Below are positions 1 through 5,399 of a stretch of DNA of 9,474 nt, one piece after another. The first letter of the stretch is position 1. Each line of letters starts with the position of its first letter. The position numbers were made by a program, and so were the translations under genes. The stretch is from a bacterium (GTDB lineage Bacteria; UBA9089; CG2-30-40-21), in assembly GCA_018814245.1 (NCBI GenBank), contig JAHIZN010000073.1:1-9474 (forward strand), written 5' to 3'. The notes under the pieces are model-generated. The model saw only the letters and a list, made by a program, of their open reading frames with translations, did no database searches and was not told where the DNA came from.

Positions 1-40
1 ATGTGCGTGCTGTTCGGGCTTTTTAACTATTTATGTAATC

Positions 41-205
41 ATTCAGGTGGTCTGGTGGCCTGGTGTCTGGTAGCCTGGTAAATTACAGGCACATAGGCAC
101 TTAGACACCAGACACATAGGTACATCATTCAGGTAGCCTGAGTGTCTGGTAGTCTGGTGGACTGGTATCGCGGTTCTAATTATAGACACCCAGACACCCA
201 GACAC
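41..205. repeat. Upstream CTGGT/GACAC inverted short-period repeat tract
   Basis: This stretch is built from degenerate 7-8 bp units (CTGGTGGT, CTGGTGGC, CTGGTAGC) followed by the reverse-complement kind (GGCACATA, AGACACC). Two internal dyads are visible: GTGTCTGGT at 63-71 pairs with ACCAGACAC at 107-115, and GTGTCTGGT at 142-150 pairs with CCCAGACAC at 197-205 (8 of 9 bases). The section at about 65-115 resembles the reverse complement of the tract downstream of the next gene, so the gene is framed by inverted copies. The tract ends against the gene's ribosome binding site. Its function is unknown. Confidence 0.8.
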
Positions 206-215
206 AGGAGTGAAC

Positions 216-626
216 ATGAGTGACGATAAGTATCGGCTGGATGATTTTGAGCTTTATCAGCTATCACGCAAGTTTCGACAAAATGTTTACAGGCTCATCA
301 AACAGCTTCCATCTGAAGAGCGATATTGTTTAGATCCGCAGATGAGAAGGGCGATTGTCTCAGTCACAAACAATATTGCAGAAGGGCATGGACGCTGGCA
401 TTATCAGGAAAATATGCGGTTCTGTCGGATTGCAAGAGGTTCGATTGAAGAAATTCTGGATGACATCAATGTTTGCATAGATGAAGGCTACACAGAGAAA
501 TCTGTAAATGAACAGTTCAAGCAGGAAGGCTACGAGCTGATTGCAAAAGTTAACAGCTATATTGGCTATCTACGCAGATGTAAGCAAGGAATGGAGAGCA
601 GAGTGCCTGGTAGTCTAAGTGCCTAA
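216..626 (+). CDS. Four-helix-bundle protein, 23S rRNA intervening-sequence (IVP/S23) family
   Basis: The 136-aa product matches the four-helix-bundle family first known from proteins encoded in 23S rRNA intervening sequences and related to the Avd accessory protein of diversity-generating retroelements. The family hallmark is at residues 44-60 (RRAIVSVTNNIAEGHGR), followed by the conserved ARGSIEEI segment at 73-80; the rest is amphipathic helix. The ATG at 216 is chosen because AGGAG (206-210) lies five bases upstream; a GTG at 210 overlaps that site. Family members are thought to bind nucleic acid or act as scaffolds, but no defined biochemical role can be assigned. There is no rRNA, reverse transcriptase or template/variable repeat nearby, so this is a stand-alone copy. 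The last eight residues (RVPGSLSA) and the stop codon are encoded by the downstream repeat, so the natural C-terminus has probably been replaced. Confidence 0.85.
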   Translation: MSDDKYRLDDFELYQLSRKFRQNVYRLIKQLPSEERYCLDPQMRRAIVSVTNNIAEGHGRWHYQENMRFCRIARGSIEEILDDINVCIDEGYTEKSVNEQFKQEGYELIAKVNSYIGYLRRCKQGMESRVPGSLSA

Positions 627-745
627 GTGCCTGTAATCAGACGACCAGACACCAAGACACAGAGTGCCTGGTAGTCTAAGTGCCTAAGTGCCTGTAATCA
701 GACGACCAGACACCAAGACACATAGACACCAAGACACATAGACAC
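600..745. repeat. 61-bp tandem duplication in GACAC/CTGGT repeat tract
   Basis: Two 61-bp units, 600-660 and 661-721, appear identical, followed by shorter GACACCAA/GACACATA units to about 745. Each unit holds an imperfect dyad: GTGCCTGGTAGTC pairs with GACGACCAGACAC with two mismatches. In reverse complement the unit resembles the tract at 65-115, so the gene at 216-626 lies between inverted copies. The first unit supplies the last eight codons and the stop of that gene. Perfect identity implies a recent duplication. Confidence 0.85.
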
Positions 746-931
746 AAAATACCTGCAAAAATGTTGTTGGCGGTTTTAGTAGCAACAACCATACTTACAG
801 ATTGCGAAAGGTAATTTTGTTCAAAAATCTATCTGGCTGGTGGTGGAATTATGTATATTTAAGCGGTGGGATGGCTAAGTTTGTGCTGAAACAAAAAGCA
901 ACAAGTTGAATACCGATAATAAAGGAGCATT
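627..931. other. Intergenic stretch between the four-helix gene and the PIN gene
   Basis: The first part is the 61-bp repeat pair and its GACAC tail. The rest (about 746-920) has no convincing ORF. It contains a 7-bp inverted repeat, GTTGTTG (763-769) with CAACAAC (783-789), without a T-run, so it is not a clear terminator. The ribosome binding site AAAGGAG at 921-927 serves the next gene. I found no promoter with good spacing. Confidence 0.5.
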
Positions 932-1411
932 ATGAAAAAGCCTCAACTTTATTTGGAAACCTCTGTATGGAATTTTTATTTTGCCATTGATGCCCCTGAA
1001 AAGATGGAGATAACCCTGAGATTTTTTGATAAAATTAAACAAGGCGATTACGAGATATTTATATCTGATGTTGTTATAGAAGAAATAGGCAGGGCTGACG
1101 ATGATAAAAAACATTTGCTCTTGAACATAATTGCTGAATATAGTCCTATGAGATTGATAATCAAAGAAGAGGTTGCAGAGCTTGCACAAAAGTATATTTC
1201 AGAAGGAGTGTTGCCTGCAAACAAAATTGAGGATGCCACGCATGCAGCAGTTGCAACAGTTTTTGAAATGGATGCTCTGATCAGTTGGAATCTTAAACAC
1301 TTGTCGAATTTAAGGAAAATGGAATTAATCAACGGAATAAATATGAAAGAGGGTTATTCCAAGAGATTGGAATTGATAACCCCTATGGAGGTTTCAGATG
1401 AGGAAGTATGA
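932..1411 (+). CDS. PIN-domain protein, VapC-like putative toxin ribonuclease
   Basis: The 159-aa product has PIN-domain layout. The N-terminal strand motif LYLETSVWNF (6-15) carries Glu9 where many relatives have the first catalytic Asp. Acidic residues at E50/E51 (VVIEEIGR), the segment NKIEDATHAAVA (98-108) with D101, and DALISWNLKHL (114-124) ending in Asn120 follow the usual order of PIN active-site positions. The C-terminal INGIN...ITPMEV is typical of this PIN subgroup. PIN domains are Mg2+-dependent ribonucleases, and VapC toxins cleave tRNA or rRNA. The start ATG follows AAAGGAG by four bases. The gene overlaps the next ORF by 14 bp, the arrangement of a two-gene toxin-antitoxin unit but with the PIN gene first. 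The Glu-for-Asp change could be a subgroup trait or lower activity. Confidence 0.8.
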   Translation: MKKPQLYLETSVWNFYFAIDAPEKMEITLRFFDKIKQGDYEIFISDVVIEEIGRADDDKKHLLLNIIAEYSPMRLIIKEEVAELAQKYISEGVLPANKIEDATHAAVATVFEMDALISWNLKHLSNLRKMELINGINMKEGYSKRLELITPMEVSDEEV

Positions 1412-1571
1412 CAAATCCTTAATTGAAGTATGGGGATGGAAAGAAAAGGTTTTTCATGATATAAAGGATTTATCCGTAAAAGAGTATGTCGAAAAAATCA
1501 GAAATGACACGGATAAGATTCTTGTAGAGAGTCAGATTAAATTAAAAAGATGGGATAACTCCCTACAATGA
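1398..1571 (+). CDS. 57-aa partner of the PIN protein, candidate antitoxin
   Basis: This short ORF begins inside the end of the PIN gene, with GGAGG (1387-1391) six bases before its ATG, and encodes a 57-aa, highly charged, largely helical peptide beginning MRKYDKSLIEVWGWKEKVF. The 14-bp overlap and good ribosome binding site indicate translational coupling and real expression. I do not recognise a named domain. The size, charge and position suggest an antitoxin that binds the PIN protein, probably without a DNA-binding domain since no ribbon-helix-helix or AbrB pattern is visible. This role is inferred from context only. The stop codon TGA overlaps the first base of the inverted repeat that follows. 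Confidence 0.6.
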   Translation: MRKYDKSLIEVWGWKEKVFHDIKDLSVKEYVEKIRNDTDKILVESQIKLKRWDNSLQ

Positions 1572-1630
1572 AAGTTTGTAAAGTTAAAAAGTAAATCAGA
1601 AACTTTACAAACTTTATGAACTTTCTACTT
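1571..1630. repeat. Perfect 15-bp inverted repeat with 9-bp AACTTT units
   Basis: AAAGTTTGTAAAGTT (1571-1585) is the exact reverse complement of 1601-1615, with a 15-base spacer. The right arm continues as three 9-bp units: AACTTTACA (1601-1609), AACTTTATG (1610-1618) and AACTTTCTA (1619-1627). No T-run follows directly, so it is not a standard intrinsic terminator. It could slow transcription between the PIN unit and the next gene, but its layout also matches the other inverted short-period tracts in this window. Confidence 0.75.
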
Positions 1631-1658
1631 TCAACCCTACAGAGGAGGAGACAAAAAA

Positions 1659-2194
1659 ATGGCAATTAAAATTTTAATCGGTTTACTAATAGTATGTAAT
1701 GCAGGTTTGGTATCTGCTATGAGCAGCAGCAATTATGCTATTCCTATATCTGATTTTAATCAGGGAGGGGGTGTCAGGGCTTCTGGTCAATACAGGATAG
1801 ATGATGCTATAGGACAGGGGAAAATGACAGGGGACATGAAGAGCAGTAATTATAATCTGTCTATTGGTCTAATCACTGTATTGCTGCCTCAATCAGGTAC
1901 ACCAACAACACCTGTATTTTTGCCTCAAATAACAACCATGTCAAGGTCTATCCAAATCCATACAAGAAGGATGATGCTAAGTTTGGTGGAGACTACATCT
2001 GTTTTGATCATGTGAGCCAGGGTGCGGTTATCAAGATTTACAACATCGCTGGTGAGTTGATAAAAGAGATAGATGTGAATGCGGTTGAATTACAGAGATG
2101 GAATATATCTCAGGAAAATATAGCCTCAGGCATCTATATCTATACAGTTACAGGTGGAAGTGAAGGAAAGTCTGTGGGTAAGATTGGGTTGTGA
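1659..2194 (+). pseudogene. Frameshifted small secreted protein with C-terminal FlgD/sorting-like domain
   Basis: Two ORFs (1659-2015 and 2012-2194) read as one protein if a -1 frame change is allowed. The first part has AGGAGG at 1643-1648, a signal peptide (residues 1-20, cleavage after VSA) and two SSNY motifs flanking FNQGGG and DAIGQG, a pattern known from small secreted proteins of uncultivated bacteria. The second frame is already open before 1940 and encodes VKVYPNPYKKDDAKFGGDY and then IKIYNIAGELIKEID...ASGIYIYTV, which resembles the C-terminal FlgD Ig-like or type-A sorting domain. The frame must change between about 1913 and 1940; the TTTTT run at 1917-1921 is the likely indel site. 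It may be a real single-base deletion, an assembly error, or less likely programmed -1 slippage. The protein would be exported; its role is unknown. Confidence 0.7.
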
Positions 2195-2314
2195 AATAAT
2201 ATTGGTAACGAAAGATAACCGAAACAGTTTCGATAATCCTATGGAAACAAAGGAAAACAGAGGGACACATCTCATATTTCCTAATGAATTTCTCCAAGCA
2301 TTTTGATTTTTTAC

Positions 2315-2344
2315 TTGACTCGAGTGGTTTTTATAAGGTATAAT
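2315..2344 (+). promoter_or_regulatory. Sigma70-type promoter upstream of the cassette array
   Basis: TTGACT (2315-2320) and TATAAT (2339-2344) are separated by 18 bp, giving a near-consensus -35/-10 pair with predicted transcription start near 2351. It points toward the cassettes and lies about 150 bp before the first crossover point, so it could drive them much as the Pc promoter does in integrons. Confidence 0.65.
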
Positions 2345-2439
2345 ATTCATCAGATAAGAGAGTAAGGTTTAGACCTTAAATGTTGAATTCACAATATTTC
2401 GGTAAACTATAAAGAAAAGAAAAAGACAGAGAATCAAAC

Positions 2440-2498
2440 GCTAACAAGAAAAATGCACTGGATGGGCAGTAGCCCACCAGTGATTTTTATGGTTAGAC
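2440..2498 (+). other. attC-like integron recombination site 1
   Basis: The left box CTAAC (2441-2445) pairs with GTTAG (2492-2496) inside GTTAGAC (2492-2498), which fits the GTTRRRY core. Moving inward there is an unpaired 3x3 spacer, AAAAAT (2449-2454) with ATTTTT (2483-2488), an extra G2455, CACTGG (2456-2461) with CCAGTG (2477-2482), an extra A2462, and TGGGC with GCCCA closing a 4-base loop. Both extra bases are on the left arm, as expected for attC sites, and the unpaired central spacer is also typical. The predicted crossover is between G2492 and T2493. The left box reads CGCTAAC, so it does not perfectly match RYYYAAC. Taken alone it could pass for a terminator because of the T-run. 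Confidence 0.75.
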
Positions 2499-2525
2499 CT
2501 AGCTACTTTACTGGAGGTGTGCTTT

Positions 2526-3224
2526 ATGAAATATCTATTTGCCATTTTTGCTATTTTGTTTATTGCACAACCCGTCTGGGCTGATCACGAGCTTGACATA
2601 TATTCAATGGAGAACTTATTTATCTATGACACATTTACAAAAGGCTCGGCATTAAAAACAATTCATATTGTGGTCTTAGACGATAACCAACCCCTCGAAA
2701 TCGCCGGGTCTATTCAGTCTCACATAGACGCCAATGTAGATGCGTTCGCAAATTATAAAAAATATCTGATTGCATTATTGTGGAATTATGTTGAAATATT
2801 CGATTTAAGCAATCCTAAGATACCTCGTCTTGTCAAAATGTATAAGCTTGAAGAACATAAACCCTGGCCTGGACATGACAGGATTATTAAAGATGGGAAT
2901 ACGTTTCTTTTGTTATCAACCAAAACCTCTTCAAGGCTAATCATGGATGAGAAAATAGAAAAATGGCAACTTGAGCCTTTTAATAGAACTGAGGAAATTC
3001 ACAAGTCAACCTTCGTTAAGCCCATATTTCCATCATTTAATGATTTCCAGCCTTTTGTGGTGGAAGAGTCGCCGAATTTCACATTTGAAGTAAGATGGAA
3101 AACTAAACAGCTACAGAAGTATGAATGGTCACACGAAAAATATTTAGTAAAAGTTCGAAAAAGTGACAGCACCATAGTGTCAGAAATCCTCCTGGGCAAA
3201 GTTGTTGAAACAGGCGGTAATTGA
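2526..3224 (+). CDS. Cassette-borne exported protein of unknown function
   Basis: The 232-aa product starts at ATG 2526, eight bases after GGAGG (2513-2517); a GTG at 2517 overlaps this site and is rejected. Residues 1-19 form a clear signal peptide ending VWA, so the mature protein is periplasmic or secreted. The segment NYVEIFDLSNPKIPRLVKMY (87-106) resembles one LVIVD-type beta-propeller repeat, but I see only one good copy and cannot name a family. The rest is mixed strand with many aromatic and charged residues. The gene fills cassette 1 (2493-3279): it begins 33 bp after one crossover point and its stop codon abuts the next attC, the compact layout of integron cassettes. It was probably gained by site-specific recombination. 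Function unknown. Confidence 0.8.
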   Translation: MKYLFAIFAILFIAQPVWADHELDIYSMENLFIYDTFTKGSALKTIHIVVLDDNQPLEIAGSIQSHIDANVDAFANYKKYLIALLWNYVEIFDLSNPKIPRLVKMYKLEEHKPWPGHDRIIKDGNTFLLLSTKTSSRLIMDEKIEKWQLEPFNRTEEIHKSTFVKPIFPSFNDFQPFVVEESPNFTFEVRWKTKQLQKYEWSHEKYLVKVRKSDSTIVSEILLGKVVETGGN

Positions 3225-3285
3225 TTCTAACGAGGCGGGTCCACAGCGTCGCGCCAAAGGCGACGCGTGACCCGCGTCGTTAGAC
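3225..3285 (+). other. attC-like integron recombination site 2
   Basis: This is the clearest of the three sites. TCTAACGA (3226-3233) pairs perfectly with TCGTTAGA (3277-3284). After an unpaired G on each side, GCGGGT (3235-3240) pairs with ACCCGC (3270-3275), CAC (3242-3244) with GTG (3267-3269), A3245 is an extra left-arm base, and GCGTCGC (3246-3252) pairs with GCGACGC (3260-3266). The right core GTTAGAC (3279-3285) fits GTTRRRY, giving a crossover between G3279 and T3280. It is strikingly GC-rich within AT-rich DNA and begins directly after the stop codon of the preceding gene. Confidence 0.88.
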
Positions 3286-3349
3286 TAAAAAATGGAAAAA
3301 AGTAAATGAAAACCACACAGTATTTTAGATTATACGAGGAGGTTTATCT

Positions 3350-3586
3350 ATGATTGTGCAAGAATATACTCAACAAATTGCTAATGATTTGTTTACCTTA
3401 CCAGAAGATAAGGTGAGTGAGGTAGTAGACTTTATCAAGTTTCTGAAGGTGCAAGTACATCATCAGGGTATTCCGCTAAGGGAGGCAGGGTTAAGTCGTG
3501 AAGGAGCGTTTGACTTACGAACACGGTTGGCGAGTTTTGAAAATGATTGGAATGTACATGGTATGGAGGCCTATGATGAACTATAA
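3350..3586 (+). CDS. Antitoxin of a PemK/MazF-type toxin-antitoxin pair
   Basis: The 78-aa product has an N-terminal helical part (EYTQQIANDLFTLPEDKVSE, then VVDFIKFLK) resembling DUF2281-type antitoxins. Its flexible acidic tail, ending DWNVHGMEAYDEL, is of the kind that wraps the toxin. AGGAGG at 3337-3342 lies seven bases before the ATG. The stop overlaps the toxin start by 11 bp, so the pair is translationally coupled with the antitoxin first, as is usual. No AbrB-type DNA-binding hairpin is evident, so autoregulation cannot be read from the sequence. The pair is the content of cassette 2 (3280-4065). Toxin-antitoxin units are common in integron arrays, where they are thought to stabilise the array. 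Confidence 0.8.
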   Translation: MIVQEYTQQIANDLFTLPEDKVSEVVDFIKFLKVQVHHQGIPLREAGLSREGAFDLRTRLASFENDWNVHGMEAYDEL

Positions 3587-3923
3587 ACAAGGTGACATTA
3601 TGCTGGTTTGGTTTCCAGATTCTAATTTGGTAACTGTAAAGAAGCGACCAGCAATTGTACTCCAAACAGATGATCTGCAAACAGGACTGGATCAATTGAT
3701 TATTGGTATGATTACCAGTAATTTGATGCGTAAAGGACATCCAAGCCGTATTTTTGTGGATATTCACACAACAATAGGCCAACAAACAGGTTTGATAGAT
3801 GATTCTGTAATCATGACTGATAATCTTGCAACAATATGTATCTCTGAAACTTATAAAAAAATCGGAACATTTGGAGAGTTGAATGTATTGAAAGAAGCTA
3901 TAAGACACACATTTGGAATCTAA
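3576..3923 (+). CDS. PemK/MazF-family toxin (endoribonuclease)
   Basis: The 115-aa product has the PemK/MazF fold signature: an N-terminal YKQGDIMLVWFPDSN strand-loop, the conserved KKRPAIVLQ (residues 24-32), and the MITSNLMRKGHPSR segment corresponding to the second conserved block. Length fits the family (about 110 aa). Members cut mRNA or other RNA at specific short sequences and stop growth unless bound by antitoxin. The ATG at 3576 is chosen because GGAGG (3565-3569) lies six bases upstream and the overlap with the antitoxin is then 11 bp; the frame is open farther upstream but without a better signal. About 90 bp of purine-rich DNA separates its stop from the next attC. No truncation is seen, so it is probably active. 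Confidence 0.85.
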   Translation: MNYKQGDIMLVWFPDSNLVTVKKRPAIVLQTDDLQTGLDQLIIGMITSNLMRKGHPSRIFVDIHTTIGQQTGLIDDSVIMTDNLATICISETYKKIGTFGELNVLKEAIRHTFGI

Positions 3924-4014
3924 AAGGAGAAAAGAGAGGAAGAACTGAGGTCAGCTCGAAAGCAGAATTAACAGGCAAAATATAAAAGAAGAAAGACGGC
4001 GGAGTGAATCTTTT

Positions 4015-4071
4015 GCCTAACCAATCAATGAAGCGGATTCGCTTCGTTCACCGCTTATTTTATTGTTAGGT
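4015..4071 (+). other. attC-like integron recombination site 3
   Basis: The left box GCCTAAC (4015-4021) fits RYYYAAC and the right box GTTAGGT (4065-4071) fits GTTRRRY; CCTAAC/GTTAGG pair over six bases. Inside, AAT (4023-4025) pairs with ATT (4062-4064), and after a poorly paired stretch AAGCGG (4031-4036) pairs with CCGCTT (4051-4056). The inner part could also fold as GAAGCG (4030-4035) with CGCTTC (4040-4045). The predicted crossover is between G4065 and T4066. The stem is weaker than in the other two sites, but the core boxes are the best matches. Confidence 0.75.
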
Positions 4072-4100
4072 ATATAAATTTCCCGTCATATATTAAATAG

Positions 4101-4406
4101 GTGGAGCATATAATACGAATATTTGATAACACAATATCAGGAGAAAAGCAATTGCAATGGTTAGAAATACGAAAACAATATCCAAATAAGTTCGTATTAA
4201 TAGGAGAGATAGTGGAAGAGAAAATGTCAGAGACTCAGTCGAAAATTCTGGAAGGAACAGTTTTGAAAATCAGCGATAATGGAAAAGAAATTAGGCAAGT
4301 TTACCAACAATACAAACATAAGGGCAAGGAAGTCTTATATTCTCTTCCTCTAACGCCTGAAGAATTCATAGTCGAAAATATTCCCTATAAAGGAATCATA
4401 AGATGA
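4101..4406 (+). CDS. Hypothetical protein, first gene of a retropepsin-type pair
   Basis: The reading frame encodes about 101 aa, with a central EKMSETQSKILEGTVLKISD and a C-terminal SLPLTPEEFIVENIPYKGII. From memory, small proteins of this kind often precede a retropepsin-like aspartyl protease gene in Cyanobacteria and Planctomycetota; their role is unknown. The stop overlaps the start of the next gene as ATGA (4403-4406), so the two are coupled. The start is doubtful: GTG at 4101 lies within the best Shine-Dalgarno-like stretch GGTGGAG (4100-4106), and the codons where a start would be expected (4110 or 4113) are ATA. The original ATG may have been lost, or ATA/GTG may be used. Confidence 0.6.
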   Translation: MEHIIRIFDNTISGEKQLQWLEIRKQYPNKFVLIGEIVEEKMSETQSKILEGTVLKISDNGKEIRQVYQQYKHKGKEVLYSLPLTPEEFIVENIPYKGIIR

Positions 4407-4618
4407 ACTTTGAATTAAATCATGGATTGATCTGGATCACTTTTGAATTGATTTATGAGGGGAACAGCGTAGTAATAGACAAATGTATTTTAGATACAGG
4501 TTCGGCAGCGACTGCAATTGATATTGACTTAGTTAACTTCAACTATTACAAATCTGCGACAATTAAGCGATTGTTTGGGATAGGCGGAGGTAAAGAGCCC
4601 CTTTTCCATACTACCTGA
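4403..4618 (+). pseudogene. Truncated retropepsin-like aspartyl protease
   Basis: The ORF encodes 71 aa: a short N-terminal strand region, then CILDTGSAATAIDIDLV (28-44), which contains the catalytic Asp of retropepsin-like proteases in the classic DTGS motif, then LFGIGGGKEPLF, which corresponds to the flap region. Complete relatives run to roughly 120-140 aa and continue with further strands and a glycine-rich GLIG-like motif. Here the similarity ends at about 4605 and a stop follows after FHTT. The remaining half is not visible downstream, so the gene is probably truncated by a deletion or junction rather than a simple point mutation. Retropepsins act as homodimers, and this fragment should be inactive. 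It may be the remains of a last cassette that lost its attC, or the chromosomal flank of the array. Confidence 0.65.
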
Positions 4619-4677
4619 ATGCAAACCATCCCTGAATTTAAAGAGTCGTGAAGTACTATTTGTAAAAAGGAGAGACA

Positions 4678-5148
4678 ATGAAACAAAATGTTCAGTTGAT
4701 ATTATTTGGCATTGAAGATAAGGAATTTGGGATTGAGGCGGAAATGGCACGCGAGGTTATTTCTTGTGAAGAAATAACCCCTGTTCCTACTACCCCATCA
4801 ATTATTAGTGGTATTATTTCATTAAGAGAATATATCATCCCGATTGTAGCTATAAATAAAAAACTCTGCATGAACCTGAAAGATGATGAGAAAAGTACTG
4901 TATTGATAGTTGAATGGCAAGGGGAACGGGTTGGATTGTTGGTTGATTCAGTGAAAGAGATAGTTGATATTTCCTGTGCCTCGATCGAGTTGCCGTCACC
5001 CATGCTTGCCTTTGTTAATACCAATTATCTCAATGGGATAGGTAAGTTGAATGACAGAATTATATTTATTGTAAATATGGATAATCTGTTGGCAGAAGAG
5101 GTAAAGAAGCATCAAGGCACAACTGTGCTGGTTCAGACGAAATCATAA
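4678..5148 (+). CDS. CheW-like chemotaxis coupling protein
   Basis: The 156-aa product is a single CheW domain. The N-terminal LILFGIEDKEFGIEAEMARE segment is followed by EVISCEEITPVPTTPSIISG and ISLREYIIPIVAINKKL (48-64), then VGLLVDSVKEIVDI (87-100), and a final GIGKLNDRIIFIVNMDNLL. These are the standard CheW blocks, and the length is normal. CheW links chemoreceptors to the kinase CheA at the membrane. AAGGAG (4667-4672) lies five bases before the ATG. No CheA, receptor or response regulator is in the window, so it is a solo gene that may serve a pathway encoded elsewhere. An inverted repeat downstream probably ends its transcript, separating it from the next gene. Confidence 0.88.
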   Translation: MKQNVQLILFGIEDKEFGIEAEMAREVISCEEITPVPTTPSIISGIISLREYIIPIVAINKKLCMNLKDDEKSTVLIVEWQGERVGLLVDSVKEIVDISCASIELPSPMLAFVNTNYLNGIGKLNDRIIFIVNMDNLLAEEVKKHQGTTVLVQTKS

Positions 5149-5221
5149 TTTTCTTCAATTTAAGTCAGCGATTTGGAAGTTTGTCAGCTAATAGCTATTG
5201 CAATAAAAAGAGAAAGAATCA

Positions 5222-5281
5222 CAAAGGGTGTAATCTATAGGGAACATTGGTGTATCTATGAAGTTACACCCTTTGCCTTTT
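5222..5281 (+). terminator. Possible intrinsic terminator after cheW-like gene
   Basis: CAAAGGGTGTAA (5222-5233) and TTACACCCTTTG (5264-5275) are exact reverse complements of 12 bp with a 30-base spacer, followed by CC and TTTT (5278-5281). The long loop and short T-run make it a weak example; it could also be a simple repeat element. Confidence 0.5.
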
Positions 5282-5399
5282 CCTTCTGTGTCTGAAAAAA
5301 CATCGGAATCCGGGACAAAAACATGGGGAAAAGTCGCTTAATAATTGAATGAAAAATTACGATTCACGGTGAACCAGCACACAACAATACATTAGAGGA

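Larger units (their letters stand above)
2195..2516. other. Leader region of the cassette array (no gene)
   Basis: This 320-bp stretch has no convincing ORF. In order it holds a 13-bp palindrome, CGAAAC-A-GTTTCG, at 2220-2232; a sigma70-type promoter at 2315-2344; a short dyad AAGGT/ACCTT at 2364-2377; an A-rich stretch; and the first attC-like site at 2440-2498. The ribosome binding site of the first cassette gene lies at its end. The palindrome could be an operator, but no partner gene supports this. Confidence 0.6.

Noticed and set aside
43..267. Minus-strand 74-aa ORF
   Set aside because: It runs through the repeat tract and into the start of the four-helix gene; its composition reflects the repeats and it has no family resemblance.
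216..626. Avd-type accessory gene of a diversity-generating retroelement
   Set aside because: No reverse transcriptase and no template/variable repeat pair are in the window; only the general fold family matches.
600..745. CRISPR-like array
   Set aside because: The two 61-bp units are directly adjacent with no unique spacers, and no cas gene is present.
875..1332. Two minus-strand ORFs overlapping the PIN gene
   Set aside because: They are shadows of the well-supported PIN gene on the + strand.
2255..2275. REP/MITE-like remnant around AGAGGGACACATCTC
   Set aside because: It recalls words seen near REP-associated transposases, but there is no second copy, hairpin or transposase here.
2364..2377. 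A further attC or attI core at AAGGTTTAGACCTT
   Set aside because: The GTTTAGA word does not fit GTTRRRY and no paired arms of attC size surround it.
2456..2488. Intrinsic terminator (hairpin plus TTTTT)
   Set aside because: The T-run pairs with an A-run on the left side and outer boxes also pair, which fits an attC site better; some terminator activity is still possible.
3435..3908. 157-aa minus-strand ORF across the toxin-antitoxin pair
   Set aside because: Antisense to two recognisable genes with good ribosome binding sites; no motif of its own.
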